Of a stretch of DNA of 50,800 nt, positions 1 through 11,800 are shown in pieces. The stretch lies in contig JAQGDQ010000489.1 of NCBI GenBank assembly GCA_030141605.1, positions 116,501 to 167,300 on the forward strand. The letters are read 5' to 3'. How positions within the stretch are numbered: the first letter of the stretch is position 1; every line of letters begins with the position of its first letter. The notes beneath the pieces were generated by a model. The model searched no databases. It saw nothing but the letters and a program-made list of their open reading frames with translations, and was not told the origin of the DNA. The DNA is from Tubiluchus corallicola. Its lineage: Eukaryota > Priapulida > Priapulimorpha > Priapulimorphida > Tubiluchidae. Position numbers and translations under genes: made by a program.

Positions 1-298
1 TAAAATTTATATCACAAACCATATATTTCTACTTTCAGGACAGATAGTGGTAATTTCATTACAATGCATATTAGTAATGTGTATCACACAGTCTGTGTAG
101 TACAGTGACATTAAGCTACAACCATCTTGTAAGGGTTAATGCCATCCGATCTAGTAGAAAAAACTACCCGCACTATTTTTGGGATCGTGGCACGGGCTTC
201 AGCTGGATGCACTCAATTAATCGCCCGGGCCGCACTTTCATTAGGTTGACAAATCTCTTGGCGCACAAATTCTCTTGGCCGCAATTTGCACACCCCTG
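1..298 (-). mobile_element. hAT non-autonomous element, copy 1 (cut by window edge)
   Basis: Only one end lies in the window. It finishes with the inverted terminus AATTTGCACACCCCTG, the same end as the complete copies at 8,032-8,516, 32,355-33,368 and 35,107-35,501. The internal sequence matches those copies. Open frames across it are not conserved and I read it as non-coding. The strand given is arbitrary. Confidence 0.75.
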
Positions 299-394
299 CT
301 TTAAAGTAATATGTTTTTGATACTGAAGGTAGGCGTACCGACATGTGTGATTGACTATGCGTGCTGTCATTTGAAGTCCCCAACAAAATTACTT

Positions 395-1110
395 TAAAGG
401 ACACGAAAAGAGGTATACCTGAAGTAGGTTTCAGAAATATCGCCTTTAAAAATTATAATACTTTAACACAATTTTATCGCGTTGGAAAGATTTTTGTTTG
501 TTTTTATTTGATATCTCTTGCAGTGCTGTTCTGACTGTGTCTTTAGATGAAGTTACATACGCACAGCGTAAAATGCTTGAAAGACTTATGAAACTAGAAA
601 AGAAAATTATCAATTGTTTAAAATGCTTTCACCAATTGGTAAAATGTCACCGACTCACTCTCCAGGGTGCATCACTCACTAACGAAAAAACTTATTTTTA
701 ATCTTATTGACAAAATATAGTAATTTAAAATTTTACTTAGTTAGTGACATGTGCGCTACAAATGCTTTGATTATTTTTTCAAACTTTGCTCAATGTTATC
801 TAAACTTGTTTCAAATGACTCATTGTAAAAATGGCTGCGCATAACAGTCATCGCGGGAATTTAAATTTACAAGTTTTGTAAAGCGTTGCTGCCGACGCAA
901 GCCCATTATGCAAAAAGGCAGTATGTAGGTGGCATAAAATTTCAAGAGACGAATTTTTTTCAGCTTTGTGTAAGTGGAGGGTTTATTGTGCTTTAATGGT
1001 TCAATATATTGAGCATTTATCCTGTAACCAGCATCTATTCTGAAACTAGCAGGCCCCAAGTTCGACTGAGCACGAATTATTTCTTTTCTGTGCAAAGCAG
1101 AAAAGAGCGC
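395..1110. repeat. Dispersed repeat family D, copy 1
   Basis: This stretch aligns along its length with 28,983-29,660. Shared landmarks are the AGGACA...GAAAAG start, an ATGGCTGCGC block in the middle and a GCAAAAAGG block near the end. The copies are clearly diverged. I see no terminal repeats, target duplication or coding capacity, so the class is unknown. Confidence 0.6.
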
Positions 1111-2290
1111 CTCCCTTTAGTCATTACTTTTTAATTCCATCATGAGTTTAGCACGTGCGGTTTCGTGTTCATTTGTGAAAATGAAATATTTTTTCGTTCA
1201 TATAAATCTCAGAAAAAAATTACGAGTTGTCGCCCTAATTCTACAAGAATTACCTTGTCTCTTGAAGAAAATTTGTTTTTTTTTATGATTTTCAGTTTAA
1301 CAGCTAATTTAGGCCTAAAATGTTGCCATGTTAGAGGTTAAAGTTCTTATTAATTTCTACTATTGTAGGATTGCAGTTTTAGTTTCAGTTCATTGCTGGT
1401 TTAGTAAAAATCTACTTTTTTGCGTAATGAACTCGGATTCACAGTGGATGTTCAGCATGCATTTTTAAATTGAGTATTTTTTCAAGTTGTTAATTTATTT
1501 TCTCGCAATCGTGTTTTTTTTTGATATTTTACTGTAATCATGAATTTCCAAGATCTCATGTTATACTAGTGTTATTTTTTCTCTAGTCTAGTTCCTTGCC
1601 TTTTTTTTATTTGTTTGACAGTCTTGTAAACTTGTATACATGCATCTCTACATATTATTGCGTGTTTGTTTTTTATTCCAGCTTCTTTCAAATATTTAAT
1701 ACGTGTAATTTTCATTTTGTTAAACAAATAAAAACATTTTATGCACCTATTTTACTAATTTTTTTCTACTTATATTTTTTTAAATTTAAAATTCAAACTT
1801 CAATGTATCAATATATATATTATTTAATTTCGGTGGTACTGTATTATATATGTCTGTGTATTCTTTCAATTTCAATTTTATTTCACATAGAAACATCTAT
1901 AAAGTTAGCTGCGCACAGTAAAATTTGATGAAAGGTTAATCAGAGTTAATAGATAAAAGGTATTAAAAAACTATGTACATAGATGAAGCATAACACATTA
2001 GCTTGCACATGTCTGACAGAGTTCTGATATTTATCTCAGAAGTACTAATGACACGCCACTAGTTAGCTTAGCAGTGTGTAGCTTTTTGCTGGTGCACTGA
2101 CAGTTGCCAAACATGCTTCAAAAGTTTCTTAAATAGTCGTAAAACATTCGCGGGTTTTCGCCGTTGTCGTCACCAAAACGTCATCAGAAAATTTTTAAAG
2201 TTTGTCGCCGGATTCGCAAGACTCGCTAGCTCACTAAAGCTTCGCTAAAGTGTCATAAAGTTATCTGAACACGAAGAACGCAAAGTAAAG
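1111..2290. other. AT-rich stretch with no recognised gene
   Basis: Very T-rich sequence with only low-complexity open frames, such as a Phe/Tyr/Ile-rich frame at 1,596-1,928. The final 150 bp is more GC-rich, but I found no homology or terminal repeats. Confidence 0.5.
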
Positions 2291-2296
2291 TCCACC

Positions 2297-2945
2297 ATGC
2301 GTCATATTCCAGTGAAGATACCTCTTCAAGCCATAGAACCAGTTATTAAAAAGCCTTCTTCGATGAATCATACGTCCAGGGACATGATTCTGCTCACCTC
2401 TCTATGCCAGGACTCCCCACACGCTGCAATGCTTATTCAAAACTCACAAAAGTTTTTGAAAATAGGAAGATTTCTTTGGAAACAAAATTTGAATATTCTC
2501 AGCCTTAGTTGAAACTGTATTTCTGTATAACTCTGAGCTCTGGACTTTAAAAGCAAATCATAAAGCTGAAATTGATGCGTTTTACAGGCGAAATTACAGA
2601 AACATTCTGGGTATTAGATGCCCAAAAAAAATTTCAAACAAAGATATATATGAAAAAATAAAAGAAGAACATTGGACAAAAATAAAAAGACGCCGTTTCA
2701 GATGGATTGGGCTTAAGCTTAGACTACCCGATGATGTTCTAGTGAAGATAGCTCTTCAACAAGCCATAGAACCAGCTAAAAACCTGCAGGAGGACAAATG
2801 TTAACATATTTAGAATTTGCACAGAAAGATTTAAACACTTCAGCATTGATCCTTAGAAATAAATACACTAGGGGGGCATTGCGGCAAGCAGGGAGTCCTG
2901 GCATAGGAGGTGAGCAGAATCATGTCCATGGACGTATGATTCATT
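2297..2945 (+). mobile_element. RTE-like LINE 3' fragment, rearranged
   Basis: This is the 3' end of the LINE whose better copy lies on the minus strand at 36,353-37,301. Residues around ELWTLK, HKAEIDAF and YRNILG are the usual C-terminal reverse-transcriptase remnant of RTE-like elements. The order is mosaic: about 2,304-2,350 is forward, 2,355-2,434 is an inverted piece of the 3' end, and 2,435-2,945 is forward again. Such internal inversions can arise by twin priming or later rearrangement. Frameshifts and stops make it dead. Confidence 0.65.
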
Positions 2946-3750
2946 GGATATATAATAGTGATGTTCGAAAACCCGAAGACATTTGTGGCGACGTCTTTGA
3001 AAATGCGGCGACGACTGAGTCTATTTTTCAACATTTCGGAGAATCTCGGTTGTCTCGCTCGTGACAAAATTTAGTGAAATTGTCGTGAAACGATCGGAAA
3101 ATGTCGTTTTTGTAAAACTTTTTATTTTTTGTAAAAGTAAACATTTTTTTAAACTTTGTAAAACGGAACTGAATATTTTCATTTTTCAAACAGAAATTTT
3201 TTAGAAAAATGAAATTGCAAGTTTACTTTTGCAGTCTTTAAAGCCCGCGAGTTTACGAATTTTATACCTATGCGTTTTAAGAATTTTTTTAATATTCAAT
3301 ATTAAATTTGAAAATGTTACTCTACAATAACTTGCTCTGAAAATAAATAGCTTTTGCCCTGAAAATGTAAAATTCATTTGTTCTGGGAGGGCAACCGCCC
3401 CCTGACCCCCTGCCTCGTACCCCTCGTAAATTTTAAACCCTATAAGTAGACGGAGGTAATGGACGACAACAAACATTCTAATAATTCAATTTCTCAATTC
3501 AATTTTATTTTCTCAATAGCAGTTTAAAATTCATCTTAATTATTTTTATATTCCATTGTAGCCGAGAAGGAGCAGCGAAAGACCTATTGGTCACTTGGTC
3601 AGCTGCCCCTTATTAAAAATACAAGTTTATCTAATAGCAAGTCTAATAGCAACTGTAAGTGCAACCCTTGAACCCTGGTGCACACATCTTTTGTTGTTTG
3701 TGATAGGTGATAGATGTTTACATTTACACTATGTAGGACATTCATACTGC
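2946..3750. other. Intergenic stretch, nothing recognised
   Basis: AT-rich sequence with a short GC-richer block at about 2,985-3,110. Short open frames on both strands have no recognisable family. Confidence 0.4.
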
Positions 3751-3751
3751 A

Positions 3752-4272
3752 GGGCGCCGAGTAAGCCACTAGCTGAAATAGATCATTTCCAGTAAAACGC
3801 ATGTACTAAATTTGTGGAAAAGCAGTGTCCGTACATGGGCAGCCCAAGTAGGGCACTGGCAATTTTGACGAGAATCTAGAATTATGATGACTTAATAAAA
3901 CATAAAGCTAAATTTGTTTTAGAGAAAAAATAACTTTATAATAATGATGGATAGTCCCTGAGAATTTACAAAATTAATATGTTTTTTTACAATAGTATCA
4001 TCATCATTATTAGCTCCATTAAAATCATCATAACATTAAACTAAGTATCTAATGCTTTAAAGAGTGAAACTATTTCTGCACACAGTTATTACAGCAATAA
4101 TTGCAAGTTTAAAAATAAGACAGATGCTGCTAAGCCTTCACAACACAAAAAAGTAATTGTTAACATTTAGGAAAAGCAAAGATACTTGGGCTGCCCATGT
4201 ACCACGCGTCCTACTTGGGCTAGCCCACGTACGCCAATTGTCCTACTTCGGCTAGTGGAGTACTCGGCACCC
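3752..4272. mobile_element. Non-autonomous DNA transposon with long terminal inverted repeats
   Basis: The left end (GGGCGCCGAGTAAGCCACTA) matches the reverse complement of the right end (GGGTGCCGAGTACTCCACTA). The similarity runs inward for about 100 bp, including GTACATGGGCAGCCCAAGTA in both arms. The interior is AT-rich and non-coding. No convincing target duplication is visible, so the superfamily is not assigned. Confidence 0.6.
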
Positions 4273-5460
4273 AACAATTACTTGCTGGACCCCTGACCTC
4301 GGACCCTCCTGGTGATAACCCTGGTTCAACAGTTCTCTTCAAACAGCTTATGTGAGAGATATACGTTTTGAGATTGATTTTGAAAAGCAACTGTCAGCAA
4401 TGAAGGACTGATTGGGTAAGTGAATTTGTTATAAGCGACAACTGATGAAGCGAGCTAGTGTGCCATAAACAAATCTGTAAAAAATGACAAGATGTTGTAA
4501 TCTCGAGTTTTGTGGTGTCATTGTCTGGACGTGACAGCAGACAGACTGTAGGCTACTAGGAGACAAAATAACACTATTCATCACTTAGGATTTTCATCTG
4601 CAAATAAAAACAAGGGATCTGCACCTTGTAAAAGTAATTAACGTCAAGCATAACGTCAATCATCTTCACTGACCGCCCAATCAGCATGCAGGATTTTTCA
4701 CACCCCTACAGAGCTTACTTAATGCCTGCTCTTTCGGGACATTTAGCTGTTGCTGAATATAGCTGGGCATCTAATACTTTTATGAGAAAAATACTCAACT
4801 TTTCAATAGTTTGCGTGAGAAACATATTGGTCTGCTTTTAGATTTTATTATTGTCGATTGAAATATGTAAGTGAATCAGTGGAAATATATAGTCTAGTTT
4901 CGTTTATTATAAGAAGAAATGCACAGCACTTACGTCTTTGAGTTACTGATTAAACCGCTAATTAGTTTAGTTTATGGATTTGCAAGTTAGATAAAAACAA
5001 CTATTCGTTCATCTTAAAAAAGGACAAATTAACCTAATGACGTTATAGGCCGGCCATAATTATGACACTGCTTTAATGTTTGCAAGCATATTATGGCCTA
5101 CCTGAACACAGTTCAGAAGAAATTCATAATTTGCGATTATTGCAGCCCGAGTTAACAGGTATAAATGATTCTTGCTTAACCTGCGTGTAAAAATTACAGC
5201 CTGTGCACCTCCAAGTAAGTTTGCACAGGTTGTAGAGGATAATTAAGCTAGTCAGCCTTGGTCAGCGATAGTTGAGGCCTAGCCACAGAGTTGAAGTCAT
5301 CCACGGGAATCCGTGACAACTGTCATATGATGAGTAAGCGGGAACACTTGTAGAAACCCAATAATTGGGCAAAATGTTTTACATTTCTTGCCAGTTTTTA
5401 TAAACAGATGTTGATACATTTAGTAGCTTATAACGTAAAAATATAAGATTGAAAGTCAAA
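4273..5460. other. Intergenic stretch upstream of the methyltransferase gene
   Basis: No recognised gene or repeat. The promoter of the downstream gene probably lies here or just after, but I see no decisive core element. Confidence 0.4.
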
Positions 5461-5466
5461 GTAGCT

Positions 5467-5540
5467 TTCTAGTGCAATGATTAGTATTACTGCCCGGAAA
5501 GTAGAAAGGCTTGGGTTCGAGTCCCAGGGCAAGTGCAAAA
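5467..5540 (+). repeat. tRNA-like Pol III head, probable SINE remnant
   Basis: The stretch holds an A-box-like TAGTGCAATGATTAG and a B-box-like GGGTTCGAGTCCC with a short T-stem. The anticodon arm and acceptor stem do not pair well, so this is not a functional tRNA. A degenerate tRNA-derived SINE head is the best reading. Confidence 0.35.
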
Positions 5541-5749
5541 ATTTTTCAGATTTTGTAATTCATTTTTGCTTTCGACTATATATGTAAACTGCTAAAATAA
5601 ACGTGATTAAATATATCTATGTTAAAAATTAAACTGCCTCATAATTATAGTTAAAAGATGCACATAATTTTACGTACTATCTTGATTTACCTGTAATGTG
5701 AATTTAATGCAGCCTATAGTTTAGATCGACAAACGTGTTAGTGGAAAAA

Positions 5750-5872
5750 ATGGCTGTCCCACCGGACACCCCAGACTATGAAGCAGTGAAAGGATTTGTA
5801 CAAAACATTGTTTACGAATACGATGGAGACACCATGGATGTCTATAATAAGTGGGCAGCTACCTATGACCGG
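5750..5872 (+). CDS. METTL27: METTL27-like exon 1 (coding part)
   Basis: This exon encodes 41 residues from MAVPPDTPDY to ATYDR and ends in phase 0 at CGG|GTGAGT. A possible 5' UTR acceptor (AG) lies shortly upstream at about 5,718-5,720. Confidence 0.9.
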
Positions 5873-8800
5873 GTGAGTGCCATACATTGTTTCATTTTAA
5901 AGCTTGGTCCATGCAGATTATGTTTGACTGCAGATGCAGTTTATTAATTACAGTGTTAGTTTTAATCTTTGATAACTTTCTAGGATCAGACAGTGTTAGA
6001 AATAAAGGGTCCATATTATGGAGCGTTATATTTATCGAAAGCTCTTGGGGATAAGAAAAGAGCAAGGATACTAGATATTGCAGCTGGTTCTGGACTTGTG
6101 GCACACCATGTAAGTAAGTACAATTAAGACAGCAGTTTTCGTCATAGTTATGCTGGTGTGGTTGCTTATATGTAGCTTGCTTTGTTTGAAAAATTTGCAT
6201 GACTAAATTAAATGACGTTTTAAATATTAATTAAATCCGTAATGTAGTCCACATTGCGGCTGTTTTAGTGTTCTGTACATTTATGGAAGTTTCTAAGTGC
6301 TATTTGGAAACTGAATTTAGTAAGTGTTCGTTTAACGAAGCCCCACTCGATGACATTTCATGCTTGTCTTTTAACACTTTTCACCTAGTAAAGTAACATG
6401 TTTCATTTTACTGACGATTTTTTAGCCTTACTCTAGGCAGACCACAATGATTCATTGCTTTCCCACATTTAGATAAAATTCCTCTGGTTGATAAAACTCT
6501 CTCATATTACGCAGATAATTGCTGGGTGCACCTCATTTGCATTTTAGCTTTCACAAAACCTACACTGAAAATGAACCTGATAGAGAATGCGGCAAATGCG
6601 ATGCAGTGTAATAAGGCTGAATAAAGAAACAAATCAAAGCAACCAAAAATGCATTTTTTATGAAAAACAAAAAGAGAAAGAAAGGGATAAAAATACCTGA
6701 AGCAGAACAGCCATAAGAGAAAGGGCATATGTTTCAAATTTCGATTTTAGTTTTGATACTCTTGTTACTCATAATGGATAATGTAGAACTGCAAACAATA
6801 ACCTTATATAGCCTTCAATTTATGAGCCAATCACTATTTATTGTTATTTATCCTGTAATATAGTAGTAGTTTATTTATTAAAAAAAGTCCAACATACAGC
6901 ATTTACATCCTTTCCAATATGATCACACAATACAATAACATTTCAGTACTGCCAAATTCACTATATTCGAGGCTATAAATGAACTTTATTAGTGAAACTT
7001 ATTAGTGGAAAATATATTCTACAATCAAGAAAAGAATTGCCCTGAATGGAAAATTATAAAACAAATAAGTAAGCCTATCTATAATCCATTACTACTGACT
7101 AAATTCACATTTCATTCACATAACTTATCTAAAACACTCTGAAATTTTAATTTTAAAACAAAGTGCAAAGCAGTTTTTTCATTGCTTAAAAATCTGACAA
7201 TGTTTAAAAATTCGCCCTGGGGTAAAAAAGTCTTATATCACGTGTGAATGTACAAGCCAAGATCACGTGTTCTTCAGTTTGCACTTCTTGTAATGCCAAG
7301 ATTTGCTCTGCATATCCTCTTCCGTTCTGAGCTCCCGATTGCTCGCTGTCTGATTTTGCTCAAACCCTTGATCTGTCTGCACTTATACAGTCATATAATT
7401 TGCATGAACTGCTCACAAAACTTGTAGCCCCTGTAGCCGTTCGCTTTCTCACCTTTCTTAAATAGAACAACCAGCTTGCTGACCACTGAGGCCATGTGTT
7501 CAGGCCCCGTTCCTTTATTCGGATCCTCAAGTTTGACCTGCCTCACAACTTCGTGGATAGAGGTAGGTTGATCTAATTTGTTCCACATCAGGATTAACAG
7601 CATCGTCAGATGTCACCAGTGATTCAAAATGTCACCTCTTTCAATTCCATATTTCTTATGTAAGGCATTATTTTGTTTAGTGATGTGTTTTGCTGGAATG
7701 CACTAGCGAGGACTAACTTTAATTTCTATCAACAATCCACAACTAACCATAAAGTACAATCAGCATGGAAGACAGTCTAATGATAACAATAATTGTTGTA
7801 TGATTTAGCTCAAGGAATTTGGATTCAGCGACATTGATGCTCTTGATGGCAGCAAGGAAATGTTGGATCTTGCTCGGGGAAAGAACCTCTACAAGAATTA
7901 CTTCTGTTTGCTACTAACTGACAAGCCAACAACTGTTCCAGCAGGTTAGATCACATACCTGTGATTTACAAAATTTCGGATAACTTTCCAAACAGAGATG
8001 TTTAACGTATCAGCTAAAGTACGTTCTTAACCAGGGGTGTGCAAATTGCGGGCCACTCCCGAGAGAATTTGTGCGGCCCGCGAAGAGGTTTGTCAACGTA
8101 ATGAAAGTGCGGCCCGGGCGATTAATTGAGTGTATCCAGCTGAAGTCCCTGCCACGATCCCAAAGATAGTGCGGGTAGTTTTTTCTACTAGTTCGGATGC
8201 CATTAACCCTTACAAGACAGTTGTAGCTTAGTGTCACTGTACTACACAGACTGTGTGATACACATTACTAATATGTATTGTAATGAAATTACCACTATCT
8301 GTCCTGAAAGTGGAAATATATGGTTTGTAATATAAATTTTAATAACTTCTAAAATAGTTTCTTGAGTATAGTAGTAATGATGTACGCAGGTCGGATGCAA
8401 AAAAATCGTTATTAGGCCTTTCTGTACTAGGCTCCTTGATCAAACTGCCTGTGGCCCACAGGAATTGTGGGAAAGTTTAATGTGGCCCGGCTAGTGAGAT
8501 AATTTGCACACCCCTGTTCTTAACGGTGAAATACAGTGTGGAAAATAAATGGATCTCATCAACACACCATTAGATATCAAAAATACAGAGGCATTGGAGG
8601 TATTGGTCGGGTAGATATGTACTGGTATTTCTCATAATTTTTCGATATTTTTTGATATCATATTGCAGGTTTAATGTGCTTCGCTTTTTTTGAATCGTGA
8701 CAGATGGTAGCACATCATAGCGCAGTAAATGATTTACTTTAGCAACTTTATGTTCAAGGTTAAAAACACAGAAAGCCATGGAAAAGAATTGGACAATTCA

Positions 8801-11800
8801 CTCAACAAAAAATGTGTCTTTTTAACAGGGAAATGCAATGTTAAAGGATTGGATTTTTCCAAGTATTCACAAGATTAGAATAACTTAGTGAGGAAGCAGT
8901 TACAGCCAGAATTACAGGCATAAACCTATTACTATGCACACTTTCACAGGCTTCACAGTAACCATTATTTTCAAAATAGATAGTGAATAAGAAGGCATGC
9001 GTTCACTGCACCATACAATTATGTTGCAGGTAAGTCAATTAGCCGAAGTTTTACAATACTAGCACTAGATGGCAGCACCTTGCAACAAATGTACAAATAC
9101 CAAATCCCATAATAGTCATAAAAATTGTCAGTTCTTGTATTTTGTCACCTAGGTAGTTACGACGCAGCTGTTTGCAGTGGTGGCTTTGCTAAGGGACATC
9201 TACCCGCCTGCTGTATCAAGGAAATCATACGATTAGTTAAGCCAGGTATGTTAGAGCAAAAAAAGTCTCTGTAGTCTTTAATTCCAAACAGATAAAGACT
9301 TATTAGTGCCCCACGACAATGTTTCAATGCACATCGACATACGACGACATGTGTAAATTCCGATTTGCTTTTGTGACCCGTCGACTAAGGGTGAGCATTT
9401 TCTACTAGAAAGCGAATTTGAATCGATTCGAATTTGTGACTTTCGAATCAAACCTAGTCTCGAGATTTTCAAATCTGAGCCTAATTCGAAATCAGTTTTA
9501 AAAATTTTCAGATAAATGATAAAAAGCAATCCCACAAAGATCATGCATATGACTTAACTTTGTTCTGCAGTAAATAACTTGTTTGCAAAACATGCGCAGA
9601 AATCACGACTAAACTCTGCAGATTGCATGATGTTTCAAATGTTTAATGATAAAGAATGTATGTAGTACTAGAAGTGACGAACGAGCTATTCGAATCTATA
9701 ATTATTTGTTGGAGTTAAATTCGAACTAAGAAAGCTTGTTTTCAAATCGAATTCAGACATTCGAATATTACAACTCGAACATTTAAACTCCAACTTTTGA
9801 TGCTCACCCATTCCAACCACAACATAATTAATCAATTATAGAAAACTATTATATGTACATATCTATTATATATAAAAAACATTAAATCACTATCTGTTTG
9901 AATAAATTCACCGGTAAGCCCACCAGTAAGCGCGCAACATCCTTGTGTAGAGGCACTTGAACATACTGCTCCGACTTTCAAGTTTGAACTGCCTGTCCGC
10001 CGGAATAGATTGTGGCCATAAGTCGTCGACAAACAACTGTACCATTTATTCTGCAGTAATATATGACCGTAGTTAAAGTGATCGAGGATTAGGGATTGTA
10101 TTTGCTGCACAGTATGATGGGCAATAAATACAGTTTTGTTTGCTAACAAAAATCAGCACTTGTGTTCTGCAATTTACAAATTTTAGGCTTGCTTATTGCA
10201 TAATTTTCTAAAAATGCGAAAAATACCCAGACTATAATCTTAAATCTACTTGCAACATAAAACAACTGTACCCAGTAATTATATTTCGGAATAATAGCCT
10301 CATATAAAAATTAGAATTAGAATTTATTTATGTATTTGGAAGTAAAAATATACAATATTTGGAAACAATGGGGAAAATATATAGTTAAAATTAACGATTC
10401 GACATGACAGCATGCATATAATTAATGACAACAACCAGAAGTAAAAACTTGTTAGGTATTTGCACTGTTGTAATAATAATAACAGAAAAAAAAAGAAAAA
10501 AGCGAGAGTTTTAGGCAATTTAGAAGGAAAAAAAGTTGTAGAAAACAAGGATAGAAGCGATGGACAAAAGAACGTTCAAAAGGATAGAAAGAGTGGCTTG
10601 TGAAGATTCAGCTCAATGAGATCAGAAAGTGCTCTGGGTTCTGCTCAGGACAGAGCACAAGGTTATGACCGGTGTGTGTCACACAGGAACAGTAGGTGGT
10701 TATAATATCAAGACTAATTTATATAAGCAACAAACAGATTTCGTTTAACTGACGATTTAAAATTTTAATGTCATACTGACACTTTACGTTAAGGGTTCCA
10801 TAGTAATGAGTTCCAAAGCTTAGGTCTGGTATAGTTAATGAAATGTTTTGCAATACTGGTTCTACAGTAGCTGACTTGGTAGTCATTATATCGAGCACTA
10901 TGTGATTTTGACTTCTTAATTACAGGATTCTTGAAGTATGCAGGGAATGGATCATTGTTAGTCTTATAAACAAAAATGGCAGTGTTATAGGAAATCAGAT
11001 CATCAGTTATCAACATTCTACAATCACTATAATATGATTTAGTAACTAAACCGAATTTGGGGAGTCTGTATAGGGCGCGTATAAATTTACGTTGCAGGCT
11101 GTGAAGTGGGTTCACGTTGGTCTTGTAAGTACTACCCCAAAGTACGTTTAAATAGGAAAGGTATGGTAAGACTAATGTGTTATACAAAGTTATTAAGTGA
11201 AATCTAGTCGGAGAGTTTTGAATATATGTCATTATACCTACATTTTTAGCTATTTTTAGTCTGATATATGCACTAACTGACAAGCCAACAAATCGGTTCC
11301 AGCAGGTTAGATCACACGTACTTCTGACTTACAGAATTTCTCATAACCTCCTAAACTGAGGTGTTTAAAGTATCAGCTGAAGTACGTTCTTAACAGTCAA
11401 ATACAGTGTGGAAAATAAATGGCCGTAAACCATAGAACAATTTCCAATATTTATTTGCCTTCTTAGTGGCTTTTTGCACTACATTTTCGTGTGGTGCAAG
11501 AAATGCAAACTATGTTTAAAGGAAGACAGGACGATTTTTCATAATACTACTACATTTTCAAGTATACATTTTAACACGATTAATAATGCAAAAGCATTTC
11601 TGATAATTTCTGATAATACGCAACGCTTAATATTGTTAATAACATTTATGATCAACCAAATGATGTTTGTAGGCGGCGTGATTGTGCTAGGCTATAGGGA
11701 AGATCTTCCAAAGACAGTAGATGAATATAAAAATCTACCAGACATTATGGAACAATTAGAACGTCAAGGACTGTGGAAGCTTGTGGACAAGCAAAAATTA

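Noticed and set aside
5467-5540. tRNA gene
   Set aside because: Anticodon arm and acceptor stem do not pair; only the promoter boxes look tRNA-like.
11474-11672. Upstream extension of methyltransferase exon 5
   Set aside because: The open frame continues, but the family homology and phase match begin exactly after the AG at 11,671-11,672.
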